Shown here: piece by piece, positions 17,955-27,127 of the stretch
Layout of the letters: every line of letters starts with the position of its first letter
Position numbering within the stretch: the first letter of the stretch is position 1
Source: Bacteroidales bacterium
GTDB taxonomy: Bacteria; Bacteroidota; Bacteroidia; Bacteroidales; UBA932
Assembly (NCBI GenBank): GCA_017550655.1
Contig: JAFZOK010000024.1
Coordinates: 186,001 to 250,000 of the forward strand
Length of the DNA stretch: 64,000 nucleotides
Direction of reading: 5' to 3'
Made by a program: the position numbers and the translations under genes
Notes under the pieces: model-generated
Databases searched by the model: none
Told to the model about the DNA's origin: nothing
Seen by the model: the letters and a program-made list of their open reading frames with translations, nothing else

Positions 17955-18920
17955 CTAATTCACTAGTGTACAAATGACCTTAACGAGGAACCTGCATCGC
18001 TGAGCCAGGGCATTGAAGTTAATTATATCCGCAGTGTCCGTGGTCTTGTTTGTGTGCTTGTGTATTCCGCTGGTTACCAAAATGGAAGGTATTCCGTAAG
18101 ACCGGAATGAAGTCTGGTCCCCCATATCGTTGATAAGGCCGTAAACCTTCCTGTTCCCGTAATAGGAGAAGTCCAGCACCAGCCTGTCGTCTCCCGTGCT
18201 GCAGCTTTCAAACAGTTTCTGCATCTGGTCGTCCGCTCCAAGTACCAGCAGATAGTTCTTCGGAAGAAGTTTCCCGGTTTCCGCCTCCTTTGGAGGCGCC
18301 AGCGTTGTTCCTATCTGGTCCAGGTTTATCATCAGCGATATGGATGTCGGATCTGTCTGCTCTGAGAGGAATCTGGAACTTCCCAGGCAGTCCTGCTCCT
18401 TTCCGTCAAAGGCCACAAGCAGTATGTTTCGCTTGATTACGAATCCTGAATTCCGAAGTGCAACCAGTGCTTTCCCGATTTCCAGCATTGCAGCAACTCC
18501 CGATGCGTTGTTGTCCGCTCCGGGATATATTCTTCCGCCCAGCACTCCCAGCCCATCATAATGCGCTCCAATTACAATAGTTTCCGGATTCTCTATGAAA
18601 GAATCTGCCGGAATCATTCCGATTGCATTGATACCCAGCGCCTTTTCATTTCCTTTCCAGTACCAGAACCCATATAAGTAAGACTCTCCGTTCTTGCTTA
18701 TACCAGCGTCATAGAAGGCATCGGTGATAACACTCAATGCGTATTTTGTTTCTTCCTTCCCGCTTTCCCTTCCCTTCAGGTCCGGATCCGTCAGTGCTAC
18801 AACGGTATTCTTCAGGCTCTGCTTTGAAATCCGGTCTTGTGCAAATAGCCTCCCCGCCAGAAGAATCATTCCGGCCAAAACCGCAATCCTTAAAACCGTA
18901 TTTCTGCACACAGAACCCAT
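17955..18920 (-). CDS. Secreted M28-family zinc aminopeptidase-like protein
   Basis: A 321-residue protein starting at ATG 18920 (the frame opens slightly earlier with TTG) with a signal peptide ending LLAGRLFAQ. Zinc and catalytic residues of M28 peptidases are readable: His in GAHYDGLG, Asp in GADNNASG, Glu in AFDGKEQDC, Asp in NLDQIG and His in TSGIHKHTNKTTDTAD. M28 enzymes remove N-terminal residues from peptides; Bacteroidota secrete many into the periplasm. The predicted -7 box is only 6-7 bases upstream of the ATG, so the mRNA is probably almost leaderless. uvrB and relA follow on the same strand. Confidence 0.88.
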   Translation of the reverse strand: MGSVCRNTVLRIAVLAGMILLAGRLFAQDRISKQSLKNTVVALTDPDLKGRESGKEETKYALSVITDAFYDAGISKNGESYLYGFWYWKGNEKALGINAIGMIPADSFIENPETIVIGAHYDGLGVLGGRIYPGADNNASGVAAMLEIGKALVALRNSGFVIKRNILLVAFDGKEQDCLGSSRFLSEQTDPTSISLMINLDQIGTTLAPPKEAETGKLLPKNYLLVLGADDQMQKLFESCSTGDDRLVLDFSYYGNRKVYGLINDMGDQTSFRSYGIPSILVTSGIHKHTNKTTDTADIINFNALAQRCRFLVKVICTLVN

Positions 18921-18926
18921 AATTGA

Positions 18927-18934
18927 CAAAGTTA
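18927..18934 (-). promoter_or_regulatory. Promoter -7 box for the M28 peptidase gene
   Basis: On the minus strand this reads TAACTTTG, matching TAnnTTTG. It ends 7 bases before ATG 18920, so transcription probably starts at or next to the start codon. It forms a divergent pair with the box at 18958-18965. Confidence 0.5.
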
Positions 18935-18957
18935 TGACTTTTTTCCGCGATTAGCAT

Positions 18958-18965
18958 TATCTTTG
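18958..18965 (+). promoter_or_regulatory. Promoter -7 box for the TPR protein gene
   Basis: TATCTTTG matches TAnnTTTG. Transcription would begin near 18970, so the in-frame ATG 18971 is unlikely to be used and ATG 18980 or 18983 is preferred, behind TAAGGA at 18966-18971. Confidence 0.5.
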
Positions 18966-18979
18966 TAAGGATGTCCCTT

Positions 18980-21013
18980 ATGATGAAAAGAAGTTTTGCG
19001 ATAGCTCTTGTTCTGTGGGTGCTGGCAAGCCTGGCGCCTGTGAGGGTTTTTGCGCAATATGACATAGACCAGTTTTTTTTAAGGGGAAGGCAGCTTCTTA
19101 TAGACGGGAAATATTCATCGGCGACAGACAATTTCAACACGCTTATAAGGATCGATTCCACACTGTATGACGCGTACTTTTTCAGGGGCATAGCAAAGTA
19201 CAACCTGGGAGACTTCATAGGGGCTGAGAGGGACTTTGACAAATCGCTGAGCCTCAATCCTCTCTATACGCCGGCATACCATTACAGGGCTATTACATTG
19301 AGCCGTACGGGAAAATACGAGGCTGCGCTGAAAGACCTGGAAGAGGCGGTGGACCTGCGTCCGAGTTACACGGGGCTTTATTTCAGCAGGGGAGTGACCT
19401 ATTTCCTTAGCCAGCAGTTCGACAAGGCTGTGGAAGACTTCAACAAGTTCATCCGCCAGGAAGGGAAGGAGCCGGACGCATATCTTAACAGGGGGGCGGC
19501 ATACATTTTCCTCGGCGACACACTCAAGGCACTGGATGATTATAACAAGGCCATCAGTCTGAATATCAACGATCCTGAAGGATATATCAGAAGGTCCAGA
19601 ATCTATTTTATGCAGGGAAATGACACCCTGGCTCTGACGGATCTGGACAGGGCTATCAGGCTGGATACTGCAAATACCTTCGCATACTTTAACCGTGCCA
19701 TAATCCTTTACGAGAAGAAGGACATCAACGGTGCTCTGGACGATTTGAACAAGGTCCTGCTCTATGAGCCGGGCAATGCGCTTACGCTTTACAACAGGGC
19801 TCTGATACGCTCGCAGATAGGGGATTTCGACAATGCTCTGGACGATTACGACAGGGTGATTGCGGTGAATCCGCAGAATGTGCTGGCATATTTCAACCGT
19901 GCGGCAGTGTTCCTCCAGATGAACCGCTTCAGGGATGCGATGGACGATTATTCCCAGTGCATCAACCTCTATCCGGACTTTGCCAAGGCCTATATGAACA
20001 GGGCTTACGCCAAGGCCCGCCTTGGGCAGTACAACTCGGCCAGGAGGGATGAGGAGATAGCAAAGGAGAAGGTAAAGGAATACCGTTACAAGACAAGGGA
20101 TTCCGTTAATGCCCAAATATTTGCGGACACTACAAAGAGGTTTGACCAGATGATTTCCCTGGAGAGCGACTTTGCCAAGAGAGACTTCTCCAACAACGAG
20201 CTTCTCCAGTACAGGGATGTGGATATTCAGCTTAAGCCTCTGTTCAAGTTCAACCTGGCGGAAAAGAGGCCGGAGAAGATGGCTATGGACGGAAGGTACG
20301 AGTCTTTGAAGATGGAGGATTTCATAGAGGATCTTCCGGTAGCGTCAGAACTTGCTGCCATAAGACACTCTTATGATGCCCAGGAACTGGATAGGGGGCA
20401 GAAAAAGCAGCGGGATTCGTTGAACAGAGTGATTTCAAAGATGGAAGAACGCCAGGAGGCCATTGACGCTCTTGTCTACTTCTCGAGGGCTTTGGCAAAC
20501 GACTCCCAGAACCGCTATAACGAGGCATTGGGAGACTACGACAAGGCCGTAAGCCTTCAGCCGGAGAATCCGTTCTTCTACATAAACCGCGGAGCGCTTC
20601 AGGCGGAAATGATAGACTTCATCTCTTCTATGGAGCAGAATGTGCAGGTTCTCTCTCTGGACAATTCCCGTACTGCAAGGGCAAGGGTGAACGAGAACCG
20701 CTCGACTTATGATTACACGGCTGCAATCCACGATATGAAGAAGGCTGTGGCCCTTATGCCAGAATTCCCGTACTCATACTACAATCTTGGAAACCTTTAC
20801 ACCCTGTCTTCAGACCTTCCGGAAGCCATACTGCAATACACCAAGGCAATACAGCTTTATCCTTCTTTGCCGGAGGCGTACTATAATAGGGGGCTTGTGC
20901 TGATCTATCTGAAAGACAGCGAGAAGGGATGCCTGGATATGAGCAAGGCCGGAGAGCTGGGAGTGCCTGAAGCCTACAGCGTAATCAGCAAATACTGCAT
21001 CAAGAAGCAGTAA
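18980..21013 (+). CDS. Exported tetratricopeptide-repeat protein
   Basis: A 677-residue protein with a signal peptide (MMKRSFAIALVLWVLASLAPVRVFAQ). Two blocks of TPR repeats, at about 30-360 and 480-670, show the pattern of AYFNRA or YINRGA followed by GDFDNALDDYDR. They are separated by a charged linker (about 370-480). The repeats form a helical scaffold that binds partner proteins. No enzymatic domain is visible, so a periplasmic or outer-membrane assembly role is likely but unspecified. ATG 18980 is chosen over 18971 from the promoter position. The gene ends 4 bases from a convergent gene without a visible terminator. Confidence 0.85.
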   Translation: MMKRSFAIALVLWVLASLAPVRVFAQYDIDQFFLRGRQLLIDGKYSSATDNFNTLIRIDSTLYDAYFFRGIAKYNLGDFIGAERDFDKSLSLNPLYTPAYHYRAITLSRTGKYEAALKDLEEAVDLRPSYTGLYFSRGVTYFLSQQFDKAVEDFNKFIRQEGKEPDAYLNRGAAYIFLGDTLKALDDYNKAISLNINDPEGYIRRSRIYFMQGNDTLALTDLDRAIRLDTANTFAYFNRAIILYEKKDINGALDDLNKVLLYEPGNALTLYNRALIRSQIGDFDNALDDYDRVIAVNPQNVLAYFNRAAVFLQMNRFRDAMDDYSQCINLYPDFAKAYMNRAYAKARLGQYNSARRDEEIAKEKVKEYRYKTRDSVNAQIFADTTKRFDQMISLESDFAKRDFSNNELLQYRDVDIQLKPLFKFNLAEKRPEKMAMDGRYESLKMEDFIEDLPVASELAAIRHSYDAQELDRGQKKQRDSLNRVISKMEERQEAIDALVYFSRALANDSQNRYNEALGDYDKAVSLQPENPFFYINRGALQAEMIDFISSMEQNVQVLSLDNSRTARARVNENRSTYDYTAAIHDMKKAVALMPEFPYSYYNLGNLYTLSSDLPEAILQYTKAIQLYPSLPEAYYNRGLVLIYLKDSEKGCLDMSKAGELGVPEAYSVISKYCIKKQ

Positions 21014-21017
21014 GCCA

Positions 21018-22367
21018 TCATTTGCTTATCGTAACGTTGTCCAACGCCTGGCCGTTTCTGTCCAGAAGCGTTACCATAATCTGATTCGGGTTCACTTCCA
21101 TCAGCAGGGCTCCAATGGTTTTCGGGCCCTCGTTCCATCTATATGCAATCAAATCCTGGTTATACTGAAGTTCACCGATGAGGTCTTCTCCTCTTTCGTT
21201 GTCGGAAGACGGGGTCTGAATATATACCGTATTATTGAGTTTATGGCTTCTCACATATATATGGTTGTTGGCACCAAGGGCCAGGTCCACGCCGCATTCG
21301 TCAAAGAGGTCTTTCCACCTGGAATACTGGGAAGTGCTTCCGCTTCCGCCGTAGAACCACTGGTAGTGTTCGCATACAACCTTGAATTTAGCGGAGCTGC
21401 GAGAAAGAGTCTGGCGCACCCAAGCCTGCGCTTTTTGCAAGCCCGCGCTGGTTGCCATATCCTCGTTGTTGAGCATTACAAACAGTGTGTTGCCGTATGT
21501 GAAACTGTAGCATACGCCCTCTTCTCCATCATATCCGTTCAGAGGGTTGGCTGTGGCATACTTGAAAAACTTGTTGCTGTAGGCGCTCTGCCTTGTCATA
21601 TTGTCGTGATTGCCGTTCAGTCCGGCCCACATCCAGTTCTTGAAAGGCTTTTCGCGGTACATTATGTTCCAGAAAGACCAGCTTCCTCCCCAGGCGCACA
21701 CGTCCCCCAGATGAAGCACCCAGTCAAAGCCCTTTCCGTTTTTCCCTTTGGCGTAACTGTTTACGGTTTCCACCATTTTCATCGCAGAGGAAAGCCTGCC
21801 GGGAAGAGGCGGGTAACTGTGGAAATCGGAAATGATGCAGGCGGTCCAGCTGTCTGCCCCGGCGGTCTTGAGGCTGTAGGTGTCTGATGTGGCGCTTACT
21901 TTCCTTCCCTGGGAATCTATCCAGTGGGAAGTTATGCGGTAGGAGTATTTAGTGTCTGAGGACAAAGGCGAGAGGGTGTAACGGTACTTGAGGAACTTGG
22001 CGTTTTCGTAGAAGTTTTCTCCGTTGGCTTTCTTGGAATAAATGCCGTCATAAACCGTGCACTTTTCCGCTTTTGAGGCCGGAAGCTTGGTCTGCCTTAT
22101 GGTTTTGCCGGTTTCATCCATCAGATAGACAATGCAGTATTCCGTATTCAGTTTTACGCCCCAGCTCACATTCATCTCCGATGAGCACAATTCTCCAGGG
22201 CAGGTATTTACACTGTAGAAATAATTGTTGCAGGAATCCTTTGGCAGATTGACATATACAGTGTCTTTTTTAGGCGGAGTTACACTCTCCTCCGGCGTGT
22301 CCAAAGAGCTCTTTGAACAGGCAACCAGAAGCAATCCTGATAGGCAGATTAAAAGTATCTTTTTCAT
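21018..22367 (-). CDS. Calcineurin-like metallophosphoesterase lipoprotein (tandem copy 1)
   Basis: A 449-residue protein with a lipoprotein signal (MKKILLICLSGLLLVACSK; Cys17). Residues about 45-165 form a fibronectin-III-like domain as in purple acid phosphatases. The metal-binding motifs follow: IISDFHSYP, HLGDVCAWGG, LNGNHDNM, VCEHYQWF and ANNHIYVRS. The enzyme would cleave phosphomonoesters or diesters at the cell surface or in the periplasm. It overlaps the upstream paralogue by 4 bases (ATGA), so both are translated from one transcript. The paralogue lacks the lipobox, so the pair may act in different compartments. Substrate unknown. Confidence 0.87.
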   Translation of the reverse strand: MKKILLICLSGLLLVACSKSSLDTPEESVTPPKKDTVYVNLPKDSCNNYFYSVNTCPGELCSSEMNVSWGVKLNTEYCIVYLMDETGKTIRQTKLPASKAEKCTVYDGIYSKKANGENFYENAKFLKYRYTLSPLSSDTKYSYRITSHWIDSQGRKVSATSDTYSLKTAGADSWTACIISDFHSYPPLPGRLSSAMKMVETVNSYAKGKNGKGFDWVLHLGDVCAWGGSWSFWNIMYREKPFKNWMWAGLNGNHDNMTRQSAYSNKFFKYATANPLNGYDGEEGVCYSFTYGNTLFVMLNNEDMATSAGLQKAQAWVRQTLSRSSAKFKVVCEHYQWFYGGSGSTSQYSRWKDLFDECGVDLALGANNHIYVRSHKLNNTVYIQTPSSDNERGEDLIGELQYNQDLIAYRWNEGPKTIGALLMEVNPNQIMVTLLDRNGQALDNVTISK

Positions 22368-23692
22368 TTCTTTATCACGACAGAATCCTGGACGTCTCCG
22401 TTACGGTCCAGAAGGGTGAGGGCTATTGAATTTCTGTCAACTTCCATCAGCATGGCGCCTATTGTCCTTCCGCCTTCACTCCAGCGCTTTGCAATGATGT
22501 CCTGGTTAAATTCCTGCTCCTTCATCTCAACGCCTCTTTCATTATCCGAGGACGGGGTCTGGATATAGACTGTAGGAAGGTTTTGGCTTCTTACATATAT
22601 GTGGTTGTTTGCTCCAAGGGCAAGATCCACTCCGCATTCTTCAAAGAGGTCTTTCCATCTCCTCAGTTGGCTGGTCTTGCCGTTCTCCCCGAAAAACCAC
22701 TGGTAATGCTCGCAGACCACCTTGAACTTGGCGTTGCTGGCCTTTAGAACGCCACGGGCCCACTGCTGAGCCTTTGCCAGGCCGGTGCTGTCCCTCATGC
22801 TCTCGCTGTTGAGCATCACGAACAATACATTTCCGTAGGTGAAGTGATAACATACGCCTTCTTCTCCCTCATACCCGTTCAGTGGATTGGCGGTAGCGTA
22901 GCGGAAGTAATTGTTCGTCAGCTGGTACTTGCGGCTCATGTTGTCGTGGTTGCCGTTAAGCCCGGCCCACATATAGTTTCGGAAGGCATCCCGGCTGTAC
23001 ATTTCCTTCCAGAAAGACCAGCTGCCGCCCCAGGCGCAAACGTCTCCCAGATGAAGCACCCAGTCAAATCCTCTTCCGTCCTGCTGCATGGCATAAGAGT
23101 TTACCGTCTCCACCATCTTCATCGCCGAGGCCAGCCTTTTAGGAAGAGGGGGATAGCTGTGGAAATCCGAGATGATGCAGGCACTCCATTCTTTTCTTCC
23201 TGCAGTGGTGAAAGTATATGTCTTTGAGGATGTGTAGCGCTGAATCTCGTAATCGTCTTTATATGCGGCCACTATCCAGTAGTCATATCTGGTGTCCGGT
23301 TTCAGGTTGGTAAATGAGCAGCTGAACTTGTGGAAGACGGCATCCTCATAGAAATTCTCCCCGTTTGCCTTCTTGGAATAGATGCTGTCGTAAACGGTGC
23401 AGAGCGTCAGGTCAGACGGAAGAAGCCTGTAGCCTCCCGCAGAGCGCTTCTTTCGGCTGGAAACCAGATAGACATAGCATTCAGTGATATCCTTGTCTGC
23501 CGCAAAGCTTACGTTCATCTGGGTGGAGCAGTCTTCTCCAGGGCAGGTGTTTACGCTGAAAATATGAAAGCCGGAAGAGTCTACCGGAATGTTGAAAGTG
23601 TCCTTGTCCGCTCTCGACTGGGAAAAGGATGCCGTGTCCGTCAAAATGAGGGCGGAGAAGAAGATCGCTGCAAGTATGAACAGTTTTTTCAT
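22364..23692 (-). CDS. Secreted calcineurin-like metallophosphoesterase (tandem copy 2)
   Basis: A 442-residue paralogue of the downstream lipoprotein, with matching motifs (IISDFHSYP, HLGDVCAWGG, LNGNHDNM, CEHYQWFFG, ANNHIYVRS) and the same N-terminal beta domain beginning FSVNTCPGEDCS. The signal peptide (MKKLFILAAIFFSALILTDT) has no lipobox, so it is predicted to be soluble and exported. The frame extends to a TTG at 23710, but ATG 23692 starts the classic MKKLF leader. Clear sequence divergence across the pair points to an old duplication and not an assembly artefact. Confidence 0.86.
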   Translation of the reverse strand: MKKLFILAAIFFSALILTDTASFSQSRADKDTFNIPVDSSGFHIFSVNTCPGEDCSTQMNVSFAADKDITECYVYLVSSRKKRSAGGYRLLPSDLTLCTVYDSIYSKKANGENFYEDAVFHKFSCSFTNLKPDTRYDYWIVAAYKDDYEIQRYTSSKTYTFTTAGRKEWSACIISDFHSYPPLPKRLASAMKMVETVNSYAMQQDGRGFDWVLHLGDVCAWGGSWSFWKEMYSRDAFRNYMWAGLNGNHDNMSRKYQLTNNYFRYATANPLNGYEGEEGVCYHFTYGNVLFVMLNSESMRDSTGLAKAQQWARGVLKASNAKFKVVCEHYQWFFGENGKTSQLRRWKDLFEECGVDLALGANNHIYVRSQNLPTVYIQTPSSDNERGVEMKEQEFNQDIIAKRWSEGGRTIGAMLMEVDRNSIALTLLDRNGDVQDSVVIKK

Positions 23693-23712
23693 ATCGCTGA
23701 GGATTTTCAACT

Positions 23713-23720
23713 CAAAGATA
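23713..23720 (-). promoter_or_regulatory. Promoter -7 box for the metallophosphoesterase pair
   Basis: On the minus strand this reads TATCTTTG, an exact consensus match, 20 bases before ATG 23692. It also supports rejecting the TTG at 23710, which would fall at or before the transcription start. Confidence 0.5.
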
Positions 23721-23736
23721 ATTCAAATAGTTTTGC

Positions 23737-23744
23737 TAAATTGC
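23737..23744 (+). promoter_or_regulatory. Possible promoter -7 box (variant) for the lipoprotein/S9 peptidase operon
   Basis: TAAATTGC differs from TAnnTTTG at the last two positions and lies 19 bases before ATG 23764. The same variant occurs upstream of the ACP gene at 42030-42037. Confidence 0.3.
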
Positions 23745-23763
23745 AGAAAATATCCGAATCGTT

Positions 23764-24312
23764 ATGAAAGCAACAAAATTCTTGGCAGTTGCGGCTCTTT
23801 GCCTGGCTGCCTGCGTTTATTCCTGCAAGAACAATAAACAGCCGGCTCAAGATGAAAGTAAACTGACTGCCGATTATGTAAAGCAGAGGGTGGAGAATAT
23901 GATGAAATGCAATCCCATTATGGCTGCTGATATGCCTAAACTCTTTACAGCCAGGATACTGGACATTTACAGGCGTGTTAAGGAGGCCGAGGAGAATGCC
24001 CTGACCGGATATATGGAGTTCCAGTGGAACGGAAAGGTGTTCGACGTTTGCTGCGAGGATTCCACCAAGAGAGTGGTCAGTCTCAAGGATGTCCGCATTA
24101 CAGGAGATAAGACCGCAGAAGCAGACATTAATTATGTGGATCCTCCTTGCTACAACATAGACTACACCCTTCTTCTGACTTTTGACGGGGACGAGTGGTA
24201 CATAGACGATATCCTCTGGAAGAGAGATCCGTCTCTGGAGGATTCCGCAGACGTTCTGGAAAGCCAGGAGGCGGAAGGTTTCATAGAGGAACAGAAAGAG
24301 AATAAGCAATAG
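23764..24312 (+). CDS. Putative lipoprotein, function unknown
   Basis: A 182-residue protein with an N-terminal hydrophobic leader and two possible lipobox cysteines (in CLAAC and VYSC). The mature part has a helical start (TADYVKQRVENMMK), a Cys-containing middle (FDVCCED) and a strand pattern ending LLTFDGDEWYIDDILW. That ending is common in small alpha+beta NTF2-like or DUF3828-like secreted proteins of Bacteroidota. The family cannot be fixed by eye. It lies 2 bases before the S9 peptidase and shares its transcript. Confidence 0.6.
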   Translation: MKATKFLAVAALCLAACVYSCKNNKQPAQDESKLTADYVKQRVENMMKCNPIMAADMPKLFTARILDIYRRVKEAEENALTGYMEFQWNGKVFDVCCEDSTKRVVSLKDVRITGDKTAEADINYVDPPCYNIDYTLLLTFDGDEWYIDDILWKRDPSLEDSADVLESQEAEGFIEEQKENKQ

Positions 24313-24314
24313 AG

Positions 24315-26741
24315 ATGAAGAAAATATTTGTTTTTGCGGCCTTCCTTCTGGCCTGGTCCGCTTCTTATTCCCAGAGTGTTACTAAGGTGGACAGATTCCT
24401 CTGCGCCGGTCCGTACGAGGTGGCTTCCCCAGTATTCTCGTCAAAGGATGCCAAGGGCAAGGAGTTTTCTGAAAAGAGCCTGATGGATGCGGCACCCCTT
24501 AAATCCAAGCTCGCAAAGGAGGTAGGGGACGGTGCCCTGGAAGAGGTTTCCTCAAAGAGCGTATTTGTGTATTCCTTTTTTATCAACGACCAGAATTTCA
24601 GGAAGGTGGACGTTGAAGTCAAGGGAGCAAAGACCACCAAAACCTATCTGGACGGAAAGGAGAGCCCTTTGAAAGGCCTGAAGCTGGATCCCCGCCAGCA
24701 CCGTGTGGATATCAAGATTCTCAGCGACAAGGATGCGAAGGATTCCATTTTTGTCAACCTCAAGTGTGACAAGCCAGTGGATTGGACTGTTTCCGAAGTC
24801 CACGGCTTTGGAATGGACGAGGTCCTTTACGGCCTGAAACTTTCTGGAGCAAGCATTAGCGAGGACGGAAAGTATGTGATTGTAACTTACAACGATGCCG
24901 ACCACAGCGGCAAGGCCCTGAGAAAGACCGCCCTGAAGGAAGTTGCAACCGGAAAGGTAATACGCGAGCAGCAGGGAATGTTTTGGCTTAACGAGGGCAA
25001 CGACTACGCCTATTACAGGACGGAAGACGGCAACCGCCGCCTTTACAGATGCACCGTTGCGGGAGAGGAAACCGTAATCGCTGAGAACCTTCCGAAGGGA
25101 AGGCTGATGATTTCTCCGGACCTTACCTATATGGTTATGAGTGAGCAGGAAGACGGCCCGAAGGAAGATGCGGACGTTTATCAGATCCTGGATCCTGACG
25201 ACCGTCAGCCGGGATGGCGTAACCGCTCTTATGCAAGCCTTTACGATATTGCAACAGGTATGACAACGCGCCTCAGTTTCGGGAGCCGCTCGGTGAGTGT
25301 TATGGATATTTCCGACGATTCCCGCTATCTGCTGATGGCACTTACAAACCTCCACGTTACAAAGCGTCCGTCTTCCGGAATGGATATCTGCGTCCTGGAC
25401 CTCAAGACCAGGACTGTGGACACACTGATTAAGGATGACGGTTTCCTCCGCGGAGCGCAGTTCTCTCCGGACGGTAAGAGCCTTCTGTGCGTTGGTTCTC
25501 CGGAATCTTTCGGCGGAATTGGAATGAACGTGGATGAGGGTCAGACCCCGAACATGTATGATATCCAGATGTATATCTTCGACATTGCAACCCGTAAGGT
25601 AAAGTGCCTTACCAAGGATTTTGACCCGTCTATAGACGCGATATCCTGGAACAGGGCGGACGGAAAGATATACGTTGGAACAACCGAAAGCGAGTACAAG
25701 ACACTCTATGCCTTCAACCCTAAGGGAGGCTGGAAGAAACTTTCCCAGATTCCGGAAGTTGTCACCGGATGGAACCTGCCTGCAAAAGGCCGCACGATGT
25801 GCTATGTGGGAGGCGGGGCGTCTTCTCCTTCCAAGCTCTACATCAAGGATATTGCAAAAGACAAGGACTATCTTCTGGAAGACTGCAGCGCTGAGCGCTA
25901 CAAGGATGTTGAAATGGGCGAGTGCAAGCCGTGGAGCTTTACCAACCGTCTCGGCGATGAAATCCAGGGCCGTTTCTATTTGCCTTTGGGCTTTGACCCT
26001 GAGAAGAAATACCCGATGATTGTCAACTACTATGGCGGATGCACTCCTACAACCCGCTCACTGGAAAGCCGTTATCCGCAGCAGTACTGGGCAAGCCTCG
26101 GCTACGTAGTCTATGTTGTCCAGCCGAGCGGAGCCATTGGTTTCGGCCAGAAGTTCTCCGCCCGCCACGTGGAAACCTGGGGAGACTTTGTCGCCGATGA
26201 CATCATTGAGGGAATACAGAAGTTCTGCGAGGCTCATCCGTTTGTGGACAAGGACAAGATAGGCTGCATTGGAGCAAGTTACGGAGGATTTATGACCCAG
26301 TATCTCCAGACCAAGACCGATCTCTTTGCCTGCGCCGTTTCCCACGCCGGAATCAGCAACATCGCGAGCTATTGGGGAGAGGGTTACTGGGGCTATTCCT
26401 ACGGCCACGTCGCCAGCGGGGAGAGCTATCCGTGGAACAACCCTGAGATGTACACCCGCCAGTCTCCGCTTTTCAACGCTGACAAGATCCATACTCCGCT
26501 GCTGCTTCTGCACGGAAGCGCAGACACCAATGTGCCTCATATAGAGAGCATACAGATGTTCACTGCCCTCAAGATACTGGGCCGCGAGGTTGCGTTTGTG
26601 GAGGTCAAGGGAGAGAATCACTGGATACTGGATTACCCTAAGAGAATCAAATGGAACAACACCATAATGGCCTGGTTCCAGAAATATCTCAAGGACGACC
26701 CGTCCTGGTGGGACACACTTTATCCTGAGAAAAACCTGTAG
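24315..26741 (+). CDS. Secreted S9-family prolyl oligopeptidase (DPP-IV-like)
   Basis: An 808-residue serine peptidase with a signal peptide (MKKIFVFAAFLLAWSASYS). The long N-terminal half is a beta-propeller with YLLMALTNL and AQFSPDGKSLLCVG blades. The C-terminal alpha/beta-hydrolase domain has the triad Ser655 (GASYGG), Asp737 (HGSADTNVP) and His769 (GENHWI). Family members release dipeptides or cleave after proline; in Bacteroidales they take part in periplasmic peptide use. The proline dehydrogenase at 28884-30056 could use released proline, though this link is only suggestive. The gene is coupled to the lipoprotein upstream and a zinc-ribbon membrane protein 3 bases downstream. Confidence 0.93.
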   Translation: MKKIFVFAAFLLAWSASYSQSVTKVDRFLCAGPYEVASPVFSSKDAKGKEFSEKSLMDAAPLKSKLAKEVGDGALEEVSSKSVFVYSFFINDQNFRKVDVEVKGAKTTKTYLDGKESPLKGLKLDPRQHRVDIKILSDKDAKDSIFVNLKCDKPVDWTVSEVHGFGMDEVLYGLKLSGASISEDGKYVIVTYNDADHSGKALRKTALKEVATGKVIREQQGMFWLNEGNDYAYYRTEDGNRRLYRCTVAGEETVIAENLPKGRLMISPDLTYMVMSEQEDGPKEDADVYQILDPDDRQPGWRNRSYASLYDIATGMTTRLSFGSRSVSVMDISDDSRYLLMALTNLHVTKRPSSGMDICVLDLKTRTVDTLIKDDGFLRGAQFSPDGKSLLCVGSPESFGGIGMNVDEGQTPNMYDIQMYIFDIATRKVKCLTKDFDPSIDAISWNRADGKIYVGTTESEYKTLYAFNPKGGWKKLSQIPEVVTGWNLPAKGRTMCYVGGGASSPSKLYIKDIAKDKDYLLEDCSAERYKDVEMGECKPWSFTNRLGDEIQGRFYLPLGFDPEKKYPMIVNYYGGCTPTTRSLESRYPQQYWASLGYVVYVVQPSGAIGFGQKFSARHVETWGDFVADDIIEGIQKFCEAHPFVDKDKIGCIGASYGGFMTQYLQTKTDLFACAVSHAGISNIASYWGEGYWGYSYGHVASGESYPWNNPEMYTRQSPLFNADKIHTPLLLLHGSADTNVPHIESIQMFTALKILGREVAFVEVKGENHWILDYPKRIKWNNTIMAWFQKYLKDDPSWWDTLYPEKNL

Positions 26742-26744
26742 CGA

Positions 26745-27122
26745 ATGAAGATTTATTGCCAGGAATGCGGTGCGGGCAACAGTCCGGAAAGCAAGAGGTG
26801 CAGGATATGCAATGCATCTCTTCCGGCTGCTGATGCAAAGCCGGATTACGGGAAGTTCGATTTTGAGGCGAAACCCGTTGCGGCCAAGGAGTATCAGCCT
26901 CCTATGTATCTGCTCTGGAGCCTGGCTCTTACTTTCTGCTGCTGCACTCCGCTGGCAATTCTCGGAATCATCTTTGGAATTCAGTCTGGTTCTGCCTTCA
27001 AGAAAAAGGATTACGACAGGGCGGAGCGCAAGTCTGAAACTACACGCAAGGTCCTGATTTGGGGTACTATACTTGGATTCGTGATGTGGATTGTGATATT
27101 CGTGTCCGGAATTTTTGACTAG
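26745..27122 (+). CDS. Zinc-ribbon, CD225/dispanin-like membrane protein
   Basis: A 125-residue protein. Residues 1-25 form a zinc ribbon with Cys5, Cys8, Cys19 and Cys22. Two transmembrane segments (about 63-88 and 105-124) flank a short cytoplasmic loop: LALTFCCCTPLAILGIIFG, then KKKDYDRAERKSETTRK. This matches the CD225/dispanin pattern of a Cys-rich first helix, a polar loop with GD/KD-xxxA and a second helix. Function is unknown in bacteria; a membrane-shaping or anchoring role is inference. It follows the S9 peptidase by 3 bases. Confidence 0.75.
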   Translation: MKIYCQECGAGNSPESKRCRICNASLPAADAKPDYGKFDFEAKPVAAKEYQPPMYLLWSLALTFCCCTPLAILGIIFGIQSGSAFKKKDYDRAERKSETTRKVLIWGTILGFVMWIVIFVSGIFD

Positions 27123-27127
27123 GCAGG

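Noticed and set aside
19115..20116. 333-codon minus-strand frame inside the TPR gene
   Set aside because: The repeat structure of the TPR gene produces long open antisense frames; no independent motif is seen.
19100..20900. Possible DNA repeats in the TPR gene
   Set aside because: Similarity is at the protein-repeat level; DNA copies are too divergent to be true direct repeats.
21018..23692. Assembly duplication of the metallophosphoesterase genes
   Set aside because: The copies differ throughout, have different leaders and overlap by 4 bases in order, so it is a real duplication.
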